Shown one piece after another: positions 1 through 7,889 of a stretch of 42,766 bases of DNA. The stretch is from a virus. The stretch is from IMG/VR virus record IMGVR_UViG_3300047491_000422, positions 1-42,766 of that record; one strand, given 5' to 3'. The notes below the pieces were generated by a model that did not search any database, had not been told where the DNA came from, and saw only the letters and a program-made list of their open reading frames with translations. How positions within the stretch are numbered: the stretch's first letter is position 1; every line of letters begins with the position of its first letter. Both the position numbers and the translations under genes were made by a program.

Positions 1-66
1 CGCATATAAAATGCAAAAAAATTCTGGCTTTACCGTCAGGTACTTTTTTCAAGGAGGGAGCTTAGC

Positions 67-375
67 GTGGTAGAGAAGGTTCTTTTATTGGTAATAACAG
101 CAATAATCTCAGCATTAATTACTTATTTTATTACTTCTTTAGCAGGAAACAGTTCTTCTAAAAAACAAATTAAAGAAGCAATAGAAAACCATGAAAAACT
201 GTGGCACCAAGATAGTATGTATAAGTATGTCGATATTCAGCTTAAAGAGCATGTTAGCTCTTGCGGCATTGAGGGTGTAAAAGACGAGTTAAGTGCCATG
301 CGATCTGCTCTGATCTTCTTGGTTCTAAAGCAAGGTGGAAATCCAAAAGACTTCAATTTACTGAAAGAGGTGTAG
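67..375 (+). CDS. Small membrane-anchored protein, possibly lysis-related
   Basis: A 102-residue protein with a GTG start. AAGGAGGGAG lies about 7 bases upstream and decides the start. Residues about 4-26 form one hydrophobic transmembrane helix. The rest is charged and looks helical, so the likely topology is a single N-terminal anchor with a soluble tail. Another short membrane protein gene follows at 692, and phages often group holin, spanin and tail-fibre genes. I infer a lysis-accessory or spanin-like role, but there is no family signature. It could equally be an unrelated membrane protein. Confidence 0.6.
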   Translation: MVEKVLLLVITAIISALITYFITSLAGNSSSKKQIKEAIENHEKLWHQDSMYKYVDIQLKEHVSSCGIEGVKDELSAMRSALIFLVLKQGGNPKDFNLLKEV

Positions 376-376
376 T

Positions 377-679
377 ATGGCAGCTTGGAGCGGTGGTTCG
401 TTTGATGCTAATAAAGCTAGATACGAAGTAGTTATTGTTGGTAGCCCAACAAAAGTTACTGCTTCAGACAGTGCCCAAGTCACTGTTAGTGGAAGATACC
501 CACGAGGACTTTTAGTTAAAACGGCTGGTACAGTGACTCTTGTAGGCGTAGACGGCACTAAAGTTGATCTTGGTAGTTTGTCAGCTGGTGCGGTAATATA
601 CTGCACATATATAGGTGTGGCAGCGACTGCGGAGGATAACTCTACTTCAGTCACTGGTGCTATTCTAATGTTACCTTAA
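377..679 (+). CDS. Hypothetical protein, small beta-rich virion-type protein
   Basis: A 100-residue protein that starts one base after the preceding TAG stop; GAGGTGTAGT overlaps that stop and serves as the ribosome binding site. Composition is rich in Val, Thr, Gly and Ala with alternating hydrophobic residues, typical of beta-sheet phage structural proteins. There is no signal peptide and no cysteine-rich region. It sits between two membrane-protein genes, near the LamG-like tail protein. I infer a small tail or spike accessory subunit; the family is not recognised. Confidence 0.6.
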   Translation: MAAWSGGSFDANKARYEVVIVGSPTKVTASDSAQVTVSGRYPRGLLVKTAGTVTLVGVDGTKVDLGSLSAGAVIYCTYIGVAATAEDNSTSVTGAILMLP

Positions 680-691
680 ACGGAGGCTTCT

Positions 692-841
692 ATGTTAAAG
701 TCAAAGACTTTTTGGGCTGGGTTAGTTTCAGTGGTTTCTGGGATCGGCCTAGTGGTTCAAGGTGAGATGGCTGATGGTGCTCAGCTAATAGTTACAGGTC
801 TTTTAGCTATCTTTTTAAAAGATGCAATAAACAAAAAATAA
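692..841 (+). CDS. 49-residue holin-like membrane protein
   Basis: A short ORF of 49 codons plus stop, with ACGGAGG about 6 bases before the ATG. The protein begins MLKSKTFWAG and has two hydrophobic stretches (about residues 7-23 and 29-41) separated by a short polar turn containing Glu and Asp. It ends with a Lys-rich tail. A two-helix hairpin with a charged C-terminus fits the usual pattern of small phage holins. No endolysin is recognised next to it, so the holin assignment rests on size and topology only. Confidence 0.6.
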   Translation: MLKSKTFWAGLVSVVSGIGLVVQGEMADGAQLIVTGLLAIFLKDAINKK

Positions 842-850
842 GGGTCTACA

Positions 851-940
851 AGATGCGTTAAAGTCACCCTCATCAGAGAACACAGACATGTAAAAGACAC
901 CTCGTGTGTCGCAACTCTGAGCAAGGTAAAGAGCGCATCT
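851..940 (+). other. Nested inverted repeats, possible structured RNA
   Basis: The 127-base gap between the holin-like gene and the next CDS holds three nested stems. The outer stem is AGATGCGTT (851-859) with 932-940, nine pairs including one G-U. The middle stem is TCAGAG (873-878) with CTCTGA (915-920). The inner stem is GACAC (896-900) with GTGTC (906-910) around a 5-base loop. No T-run follows, so it is not a typical terminator. It could be a structured leader or small RNA; chance is possible for the shorter stems. Confidence 0.35.
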
Positions 941-968
941 AAATTTTAAACCACAGAGAGGTATTATT

Positions 969-1328
969 ATGGCATGGACACTACAGCAAGCGTATAATCT
1001 TGACAAAGAACTTGCACTTACAACAGCTGTGACAAACTGGCAAAAACTTGATGCATCAATGAAAAAACATTGTCAAGCTATACTTGAGGGTACAATAACC
1101 GAGACGCACGCCTCTTTTGTCGGTAAAGGCGTAACTGATAAACAGCTTATCGAATTCGCTAATAACTACCCTAGTGGTAAGTATAACGGGACATTGCGCC
1201 CAAGTTTAATACACAATGAGAGGTGGCCAGCTGATCCATATGGTAACATGACAGATGGGGCGCTTAATCTTATTGCTCTAGAAGCCATTTGGCCAACTTG
1301 CAATAAAATCGGCACAGGTGTAATTTAA
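969..1328 (+). CDS. Hypothetical protein
   Basis: A 119-residue protein starting ATG after CAGAGAGGTATTATT, which gives a GAGG ribosome binding site. It is soluble, mixed alpha/beta, with several Trp (positions 3, 24, and two near the C-terminus) and no transmembrane segment. The family is not recognised. It lies between the holin-like gene and the LamG-like putative receptor-binding protein, so a tail-fibre accessory or chaperone role is possible, but that rests on position only. Confidence 0.55.
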   Translation: MAWTLQQAYNLDKELALTTAVTNWQKLDASMKKHCQAILEGTITETHASFVGKGVTDKQLIEFANNYPSGKYNGTLRPSLIHNERWPADPYGNMTDGALNLIALEAIWPTCNKIGTGVI

Positions 1329-1340
1329 TAGGAGGTTCTG

Positions 1341-2414
1341 ATGGGTTTCCCTGTAGGAACAACCAAAATTGCCGCGGTTAAGGTTGCGGCAAATGCTGAC
1401 TACCCAAATACAACAAATAACTGCATAAATTTTGATTTGTCAAAATGTAGTGCAGCTTGGTGGGGCGCGGTCACGGCTTTAAGTGATATTGTCGTGTATG
1501 ACGCAGTGTCTGACACGTTACGGCCACGATACATTTGCCCGACATCCAGTATAGCAGGCAAAACAGGTTGGGGTGTATGTGATAGCGCAATCTCACCTCT
1601 TGGAAAAACGTTATATTTGTGTATCGTACCTGGGGCTGGCGCTGTTAACGCTGCTACCGCGCACACTAATAGTAATTGTTTTTCGGCTCATGGTTACGAT
1701 GTAGCGAGCGGTAATATTCCTGACAAGACAGGCGCGTATACCGGAACGGTGTCTAACTGTACATATAGCCAAGCTGGTGTGATTTGCAAATCATTACTTT
1801 TAAACGCCGCAAATTCGAGGGTTGACCTTGGAGTCATTACTCAAGTTAGTGGAGCAACCCAGTTTTCATGGGTTCTCCTATTTAGCAAAAACGTGATAGG
1901 GTCGGGTGGATCTTTTTTGTGGAGAGCAAGTGCTAGCTCTACCGATTATTTAAATATCTATTTTTCGGGCACGGATTTTGGGGTCACTATTAGAATAGGT
2001 GGTGTATCGTCATACGGAGTTGTCTCAAACTATCCATCATTTTTAACAGCCAACGTGTTTTCGTTGTTGACTATTCAATATGACGGTACACAGGTCAACG
2101 GTAACACTGCATTGCAAAACGCAGCAAGGTTAAAAGTTCAATTTGACAACTCTGCAAAAAGTATCACGTTTTCGGGTGCGGCTATACCTGCCGCGCTGCC
2201 AATTGTTACAGACTCTTCATACGCAGGTTACCCGACAACCAACTTTGAGGGTAAGTACGATGAAGACAGGTATTATAGCAGGCCAATATCGCTAAGCGAA
2301 GTTGCATTAATGTATAAAAATTTAAAAGATCACAGCAATTTTGCAACGTACAGCGATTATAGCTTATTACGTACACCCTATTCTTTTAACATGGGTATGG
2401 CTTATGTCTACTGA
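1341..2414 (+). CDS. Tail fibre or receptor-binding protein with LamG-like domain
   Basis: A 357-residue protein with AGGAGG eight bases before ATG. The N-terminal 130 residues are a beta-rich region containing several Cys. Residues about 145-350 look like a concanavalin A/LamG-type jelly roll: a region giving SLLLNAANSRVDLG, then FSWVLLFSKN, and near the end YYSRPISLSEVALMYKNLK, which resembles the closing segment of LamG domains in phage and bacterial surface proteins. The fold is established as carbohydrate- or surface-binding. I infer a host-receptor or virion-decoration role. Its stop overlaps the start of the small terminase gene. Confidence 0.6.
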   Translation: MGFPVGTTKIAAVKVAANADYPNTTNNCINFDLSKCSAAWWGAVTALSDIVVYDAVSDTLRPRYICPTSSIAGKTGWGVCDSAISPLGKTLYLCIVPGAGAVNAATAHTNSNCFSAHGYDVASGNIPDKTGAYTGTVSNCTYSQAGVICKSLLLNAANSRVDLGVITQVSGATQFSWVLLFSKNVIGSGGSFLWRASASSTDYLNIYFSGTDFGVTIRIGGVSSYGVVSNYPSFLTANVFSLLTIQYDGTQVNGNTALQNAARLKVQFDNSAKSITFSGAAIPAALPIVTDSSYAGYPTTNFEGKYDEDRYYSRPISLSEVALMYKNLKDHSNFATYSDYSLLRTPYSFNMGMAYVY

Positions 2415-3012
2415 AGAAATACATATTCCTAGAAAATATTTTATTGAGAGGGGTGGGTTTACTCAGCCAGATCTTACAACCTTTTTAAAACGTAATGATA
2501 TTACCTGCAACTCAGACGGTTTTTACCCTGTTATGAGGATAGTTGAGGCGCTAAACAGTGAAAGAAAAAAGAAAAGGTTTGATAGCGATGGCGATGATGA
2601 CCTAGAAATAGAATTAAAGAGAGAGAAGATTCAGAAGGAACGAATAATAAATCAGCAGAGACTGGGTAGATTAATCGAGAGAGACAGAGCTAAAGAAAGA
2701 GTTCGAATAGCTTTCTCTGCAGTAGCTAATAAGATAAGGTATTCGATTAAACTAGTAACGCCTAAACTTGTTCAATATGTTTGGGCTGTAAAGAATAGTG
2801 AAATACAAGAACCAAGCGCCCGAGAAATCGAGGCGCTATTGTCCAATGAGTATAATGGTGCAATAGAGTTGCTATACAGTGAGGTAAACAATGTCACCTG
2901 GGAACAAGACGGAAGTGAAGTTAAGCTCAGAAGAACTGAGTTGGCTGAAGATTCCGGAGAAAGTGTCACCTCTACAGGTAGTACCGAAGATACGAGTACC
3001 GCTGAAGAGTAA
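2404..3012 (+). CDS. Terminase small subunit, Nu1-like
   Basis: A 202-residue protein. An upstream ATG in frame exists, but the start at 2404 (MSTEEIHIPRK) fits better because it only just overlaps the preceding stop. Residues about 15-50 resemble a winged-helix segment used for DNA recognition. A long charged helix follows (ELKREKIQKERI to about residue 110), as in gpNu1-type subunits. The C-terminal 35 residues are Ser/Thr/Glu-rich low complexity and overlap the large-subunit gene in another frame. It recognises concatemeric DNA for packaging. The call rests on position directly before the gpA-like gene plus the helix pattern. Confidence 0.65.
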   Translation: MSTEEIHIPRKYFIERGGFTQPDLTTFLKRNDITCNSDGFYPVMRIVEALNSERKKKRFDSDGDDDLEIELKREKIQKERIINQQRLGRLIERDRAKERVRIAFSAVANKIRYSIKLVTPKLVQYVWAVKNSEIQEPSAREIEALLSNEYNGAIELLYSEVNNVTWEQDGSEVKLRRTELAEDSGESVTSTGSTEDTSTAEE

Positions 3013-4792
3013 CGTACTTGACAAAATAGATCTGACATTGACTCCTTACCTAAACGCTCCTATCTCTTTGATAGGAGACAGTAGGGTTAAGTGGCTTATA
3101 GCCATTGCTCCTACTCAGAGCGGAAAAACAGTTCTGTTGCAGGTATCTGTTGCGGATACAATAGATCAAGATCCCGGTCCTGGTTTATACCTTCTGCCAG
3201 ATCAAATCTCTAGTAAGAAAAACTTACAGGAGAAAATAATAAACATGATCACTTCGTCACCTGCGTTAGCTGCGCATATGACTGGCAGAGTAAGGGATAT
3301 ATCTAAGACTGAAATAGAATTAGATAACATGACAATATACCCTGGGTGGGCTGGTTCTCTTGGGACCACATCCTCCCTCCCGATGAAGCGAGTCTGGATT
3401 GATGAAGCACGACTTATGGGTCTTACCGTGGGCAATGAGTCAAACGCAATTCAAACCGGAGAGGATCGGCTCACTACTTATTTTAAAGCTGGCATAGGCC
3501 AAGGTATTATTGTTTCATCTCCTTCTGTCGTAGGAGATTTATTACATAGTCAGTTGGACGCAAAAGGTACCTCTATATGGGCCTGGGCAGTTCCGTGCCC
3601 AGCATGTCGTAAGTACCAGAGACTTGATTTCTTTAAGAATGTAAAAATTAAAGATGATGTAAAGTGTGTATGTAAGTTTTGTGGTGCTGGGTTTACTGAC
3701 TTAGATGACAAAAGAGAGTGGAATAATAAAGGCATGTATATGCGTCTGCTCTTAAATGATAATAATGAATTGGTGGAGACTGAGATTGATGAGGACGGTA
3801 ACGCAGAGTATCCTTTTGAAGTTACACCTCGTATGGCCTTTATGTGGGATTCTCTTGTTTCTCCGTTTAGAACTTTTTATGCTATAGGGCATAAATACTT
3901 AGAGACAAAGGATAAGCTGTATGACTATAAGCACTTTATTCAGTGCTGGTTAGCTCGTTTTTGGATTGACGATATTAGTAAAACAACAGTGACGAATTTA
4001 AAATCTCACTGTAAAGGGTATTCTAAGAAGGATGTTCCAGCTAAAGTAAAGGTCTTATTTACTGGTATAGATACACAAGACAATGGGTTTTATTGTGTGA
4101 CACGGGGACATGGAGCTAATAAATTCACTGCTTTAGTGGATGAATTCTTCTGCCCTTGTCCTATAGATATAGCCGATGAACGAGATATTATAAAAATAAT
4201 AACTCGTGACATAATGGATAGAGTCTATGTGGGTGAGAAAGGCGAGTCTTGGAAGATAGCTATGGCTGCTATAGATACAGGTGGCCACAGGACTAAGACT
4301 ATTTATCGTGTGGCTACGAATTTTCCTAAGCTGATAATGGTCAAGGGAAGAGATAATCAAAGTACAACTTATTCCTACAATAAGGAGTTGAATTTATACC
4401 TTGTTAGAACCAGTGAGTACTTGGAAGAGACAGAAAAGAAATGTGAGTCTCCTTCTTGGTGGTTGCCAGAGAATATAAGTACTGATTATCTTACTCAGTT
4501 TGTAGCTGTTAGAAAGATAAGAGAAAAGAATAAGAAGACTGGTACCGAGACGATCATTTGGAAGAAAATTGGTAAGACAGATTATCGTATGGCTGACATA
4601 CATACTTTCATACCTTTAGACATTCCAAGTGATGACTATGGTGTTTTACGTTCTCGTATAGAAGAAGATGTCTTTGTTTTAAACCCAGCTATGCAAGAAA
4701 AAAAGCAAGCTGAAATCCGGTCTGAGTCTTCTACAATGAACGTAGAAGAACAAGAAGACGACTTTGTAAACATTTCAGGAGGTTGGCTATAA
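2891..4792 (+). CDS. Terminase large subunit, lambda gpA family
   Basis: A 633-residue packaging motor ATPase/nuclease. GAGGTAAACA precedes the ATG. PYLNAP at about residue 53 matches the conserved PYL..P entry segment of gpA-type terminases. Walker A is APTQSGKT (about 73-80), followed by the acidic strand RVWIDEARL (Walker B, about 167-175). A zinc-binding segment has CPAC at about 236 and C..CGA about 30 residues later, typical of gpA. The C-terminal half holds the RNase H-like nuclease region with GIDTQD. It overlaps the small subunit gene by 122 bases, unusually long. Confidence 0.93.
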   Translation: MSPGNKTEVKLSSEELSWLKIPEKVSPLQVVPKIRVPLKSNVLDKIDLTLTPYLNAPISLIGDSRVKWLIAIAPTQSGKTVLLQVSVADTIDQDPGPGLYLLPDQISSKKNLQEKIINMITSSPALAAHMTGRVRDISKTEIELDNMTIYPGWAGSLGTTSSLPMKRVWIDEARLMGLTVGNESNAIQTGEDRLTTYFKAGIGQGIIVSSPSVVGDLLHSQLDAKGTSIWAWAVPCPACRKYQRLDFFKNVKIKDDVKCVCKFCGAGFTDLDDKREWNNKGMYMRLLLNDNNELVETEIDEDGNAEYPFEVTPRMAFMWDSLVSPFRTFYAIGHKYLETKDKLYDYKHFIQCWLARFWIDDISKTTVTNLKSHCKGYSKKDVPAKVKVLFTGIDTQDNGFYCVTRGHGANKFTALVDEFFCPCPIDIADERDIIKIITRDIMDRVYVGEKGESWKIAMAAIDTGGHRTKTIYRVATNFPKLIMVKGRDNQSTTYSYNKELNLYLVRTSEYLEETEKKCESPSWWLPENISTDYLTQFVAVRKIREKNKKTGTETIIWKKIGKTDYRMADIHTFIPLDIPSDDYGVLRSRIEEDVFVLNPAMQEKKQAEIRSESSTMNVEEQEDDFVNISGGWL

Positions 4793-5022
4793 TGGCTTTT
4801 ACAACTTGGGCGGCTATGCTATCTGATTTTAGAGACGCCATAGCCAATAGAAGAGTAGAACAGTGGTTTGTTAGCAGCACTGAAAATAATCGGGAAATGC
4901 GAACTACCTTCACAAAAATGCCTAACGTGATGGAGATGCATGACTGGTTAGAAGCAAAGGCTTCAGAAGAATCTGTAGGATTTTCAAGCGGTAACGTTCC
5001 TTTTTCAGTTGGAGGTTACTGA
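4792..5022 (+). CDS. gpW-like head-tail connector
   Basis: A 76-residue protein. AGGAGG is eight bases before the ATG at 4792, and the ATG overlaps the terminase stop. It begins MAFTTWAAMLSDFRDA and is mostly helical, with size and position (between large terminase and portal) matching lambda gpW, which completes the head for tail joining. The ATGA overlap with the portal gene suggests translational coupling. Sequence similarity to gpW is weak by eye, so the call is based mainly on synteny. Confidence 0.6.
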   Translation: MAFTTWAAMLSDFRDAIANRRVEQWFVSSTENNREMRTTFTKMPNVMEMHDWLEAKASEESVGFSSGNVPFSVGGY

Positions 5023-6569
5023 TGGCTATAGGTTTTAAGGCAGCAGAGAATAATGCCTACAATATGTCTTGGCAGGTATTACCAGAGATGACTCCCGACA
5101 GGGAGTTAGAGACTGGTAATGCCCTACAGACCTTACGTAGACGTTCTCGTCAGTTGCATAAGGATAATATCACTGTTGCGGGTATACAACAAGCCATAAT
5201 AAATGTTGTAGGCTCTCCTAATTCTGTGAAGGTCTTCTCCACGAATAGGATTCAACAGAAACAGGCTCAAGAAGTAATAGATAATTTTTTAAAATCTTCT
5301 GATTTTGAAGATAAACCTCTGTGGCAAATTGGAGACGAAATTATAAGTTCTGCCGTGCAGGATGGTGACGTACTTATTAAGTTACCGATAGACAGAAAAA
5401 AAGAAGGTGTAAAGACAGTCGTAGAAGTTGTTGAAGCTAATAGAATTTTGACTCCGGCAGAAAAGGCTAAAGATGATAATGTAAATCATGGTGTAAGAAA
5501 AGATTCTGAGGGCAGAATAGTTTCTTTTTATGTTAAAAAACATGATAAAGTCAATAACTATGGAAATAGTTTATCTTCCTTTGATGAAGTCTTTCGTAGC
5601 GTAAAGGGAAGAGATTTACCTGTTGCTGAGCTTTTTAAGGCACCACTGAACTCTAGACCCAGATCAGCTAGACAGTATCCTTTGGTAACTCCGGCAATAC
5701 CTTTAATAAAATTGTTGGATGACTACTTAGAAGCTGTTATCGTTGGCGCCAGAGTAGCTGCTTGTTTTAGTGCTTTTATAAAGACTAACAATCCAGCAGG
5801 AACGTTTCAAGGTTTTACTACCGATGCAGCGGGCAATGTAGTAGACCCACAAGATGCAAATGGTACTCGTAGAGTGCAGAAGTTGTTTCCTGGGCAGATA
5901 TTTTATTTAAAACCTAATCAGGACATAACCTTTGCTTCTCCGAATAGACCGAATGACAATGTTGATGCTTTTATTGTTAGAATACAGAAGATAATTGCAG
6001 CGTACTTAAGGATACCTTACCCTATTCTGTTTTTAGATTTGTCTGAAGTTAATTATTCTTCTTGGCGTGGCGGTGCTAATGAAATGAAAAAGTTCATTAA
6101 TCGTTGGCGTTGGTCACTGGAGAGAATATTTGAGTGGGTGTTAAAGGCAGTATTGTTGGAAGCTACCCTGCTCGGCAAAGTTCGCGGGGATGTAAAAGAT
6201 ATTAAGTTTACAATAAGATGGCCAAGCTTTAATATCCTAGATCCAGAGAAGGAAGCTAGAGCTAATAAGACAGCGTTGTTAAATGGCACTACTTCTGTTC
6301 AGAAGATTTGTGAAGAAGAAGGTACAGACTACGAGCAAGTTTTAGCGGATAAAGAAGAGCATGCCTTACGCATGCTAGAAATTGAGGCTAAAAAACTGGC
6401 TAAGAAAAAAGAACTGGAAACAAAATATGGGATAGTCTTTGATCCTGTAGACCCTAAATCCGAATCTGCGGACGGTAATGGTAAGAACAATAAACCTCGT
6501 CCAGGCGAAGGCGATGATCTGGATGAGGACGAAAAGAAAGAAAGGAGAAAAGACGATGGAAATTGGTAA
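5022..6569 (+). CDS. Portal protein, lambda gpB family
   Basis: A 515-residue protein that forms the dodecameric ring at the head vertex through which DNA passes. Early residues contain RELETGNALQTLRRRSRQL and a conserved N.....GIQQAIINVVG stretch, the pattern of phage_portal_2 proteins. A later SSWRGG segment (about 347-352) is the hallmark LN.SS.R.G motif near the clip/stem region. The C-terminal 60 residues are Lys/Asp/Glu-rich. It starts in an ATGA overlap and ends overlapping the S49 protease gene by 14 bases. Confidence 0.93.
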   Translation: MAIGFKAAENNAYNMSWQVLPEMTPDRELETGNALQTLRRRSRQLHKDNITVAGIQQAIINVVGSPNSVKVFSTNRIQQKQAQEVIDNFLKSSDFEDKPLWQIGDEIISSAVQDGDVLIKLPIDRKKEGVKTVVEVVEANRILTPAEKAKDDNVNHGVRKDSEGRIVSFYVKKHDKVNNYGNSLSSFDEVFRSVKGRDLPVAELFKAPLNSRPRSARQYPLVTPAIPLIKLLDDYLEAVIVGARVAACFSAFIKTNNPAGTFQGFTTDAAGNVVDPQDANGTRRVQKLFPGQIFYLKPNQDITFASPNRPNDNVDAFIVRIQKIIAAYLRIPYPILFLDLSEVNYSSWRGGANEMKKFINRWRWSLERIFEWVLKAVLLEATLLGKVRGDVKDIKFTIRWPSFNILDPEKEARANKTALLNGTTSVQKICEEEGTDYEQVLADKEEHALRMLEIEAKKLAKKKELETKYGIVFDPVDPKSESADGNGKNNKPRPGEGDDLDEDEKKERRKDDGNW

Positions 6570-7878
6570 TCTATTACTCAGCAAATTAGCAATAACACCC
6601 TGGTGTCTGCATAATGGAATGTTAGAGGTGTTTCAGAATGTATTTACTAACAAAGTAAACAACCTTCCTCTCAGTAAGCTAGAAAAAGCTGAGCCTGTGA
6701 GGGACAGGGATGCTTATATCAGTTATCAAGTTATCAATGAAAGGGCTATAATACCTATTCATGGTGTAGTTCTAAAAAAATCTATGGGTATGGAAGGCTA
6801 CTCCGGCATGGAGACAACTTTAAACATAGAAAACACTCTTTTACATGCTGAAGAGAATAAGGCAGTAAAAGAAATTATTATGGACTATGATACACCTGGC
6901 GGCAGTTCAGAGGGTATAGCTGAAGTGTCTGCTCTTATTCGCCGCATAAGGGAGACGAAGCCAATTTTTTCTATTGTTAATGATTCTATGTTTTCTGCAG
7001 GTTACTGGATGGGAGCACAGGGAAGTGCAATCTATGGCTGGAAGACATCTGGAGTCGGTTCTATTGGCGTTTACATGATGCACGTAGATCAGAGTGAACG
7101 TAATGCCAGTGAGGGCATAAAAGTTACCTATATAAAGGCTGGAAAATATAAAGCTATGGGTAACCAACATGAGCCTTTATCTTCTGAAGCTAAAGATGAA
7201 TTGCAGAGAATAGTAGATAGCACTTATTCTCTTTTTATTGAAGAGGTGGCTCTCGGTAGGGGTAAGTCAGTAGAGGACATAGTTTCCATTGCTGACGCGA
7301 AACTATTTTTTGGTCAGGAGGCCAAAGATGCAGGTTTAATTGATGAACTTAAAACTTTTCAGGACGTTATTTCTTATTCAAATACATACGGGTTCTTAAA
7401 ATCGAAAGGAGATCCTATGTTCGACAAAAAACTCAAAGATGCAAGTCTCGATGAGTTGAAAGCAGAAAGGTCTGATTTAGTTGCAGCCATTCAGGCTGAA
7501 GTTAAAGCAGAAATAAGCGCAGAGCTTGAAGCTCTTAAAGCAAGGAATGAACAAGCTTCAAAGATTCGTAAACTTGCTGCTAACCTTAACAAGCATGCTG
7601 AAGGAGAGGCCCTTATTAGCGAAGGTAAGTCTGTTGAGGATGCAGCTCTTTCTTTGACAGAAGCAAGTCAAGAAGAGCGTAAAGAAAAGCAGGAGATTTT
7701 TTATAAATCTGCTCCCGCTGCTTCTGGTTCATGTTCTGAGGGAAGTAAAGAAGACCTTTTAGAGCCACAAACAATGCAAGAGGCTTTTGAGTACGTAAAA
7801 AAGACCCAGGATGTCAAAAGTAAATCGGCTACCTGGAAAGCAGCAAGAAAAGAATTCCCACACATATTCCGAAACTAA
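6556..7878 (+). CDS. S49-family head maturation protease with scaffold domain, gpC-like
   Basis: A 440-residue protein; AAAGGAGA precedes ATG 6556, which is preferred over an in-frame upstream ATG inside the portal gene. Residues about 55-270 are a SppA/ClpP-type protease: DYDTPGGSSEG (about 110-120), nucleophile Ser147 in MFSAGYWMG, GSIGVYM (168-174), and candidate base lysines at 197/199 in AGKYKAMG. The S49 group uses a Ser-Lys dyad. The C-terminal third from residue 288 is a charged coiled-coil scaffold also made from an internal start. As in lambda gpC, the enzyme probably trims head proteins and itself. Confidence 0.9.
   Translation: MEIGNLLLSKLAITPWCLHNGMLEVFQNVFTNKVNNLPLSKLEKAEPVRDRDAYISYQVINERAIIPIHGVVLKKSMGMEGYSGMETTLNIENTLLHAEENKAVKEIIMDYDTPGGSSEGIAEVSALIRRIRETKPIFSIVNDSMFSAGYWMGAQGSAIYGWKTSGVGSIGVYMMHVDQSERNASEGIKVTYIKAGKYKAMGNQHEPLSSEAKDELQRIVDSTYSLFIEEVALGRGKSVEDIVSIADAKLFFGQEAKDAGLIDELKTFQDVISYSNTYGFLKSKGDPMFDKKLKDASLDELKAERSDLVAAIQAEVKAEISAELEALKARNEQASKIRKLAANLNKHAEGEALISEGKSVEDAALSLTEASQEERKEKQEIFYKSAPAASGSCSEGSKEDLLEPQTMQEAFEYVKKTQDVKSKSATWKAARKEFPHIFRN
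7417..7878 (+). CDS. Capsid scaffold protein from internal start, Nu3-like
   Basis: An in-frame ATG at 7417, inside the protease gene, has a perfect ribosome binding site (AAAGGAG at 7405-7411, five bases before the ATG). The 153-residue product begins MFDKKLKDASLDELKAERSD and is a Glu/Lys/Ala-rich coiled coil, which suits a transient scaffold. Lambda makes Nu3 the same way from within C. The strong internal site and the domain boundary just after the protease domain support a separate product. Confidence 0.82.
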   Translation: MFDKKLKDASLDELKAERSDLVAAIQAEVKAEISAELEALKARNEQASKIRKLAANLNKHAEGEALISEGKSVEDAALSLTEASQEERKEKQEIFYKSAPAASGSCSEGSKEDLLEPQTMQEAFEYVKKTQDVKSKSATWKAARKEFPHIFRN

Positions 7879-7889
7879 GGAGGAAGTAA

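Noticed and set aside
1-66. Terminator in the first 50 bases (TACC-GTCA-GGTA then T-run)
   Set aside because: Only a 4-bp stem; too weak to support, though a gene upstream of the window may end there.
851-940. Possible tRNA
   Set aside because: No cloverleaf with T-loop or anticodon arm can be drawn; the nested stems do not match tRNA geometry.
1-2414. Endolysin gene
   Set aside because: No lysozyme, amidase, peptidase or SLT motif was seen here or elsewhere in the window; it may lie outside the window.
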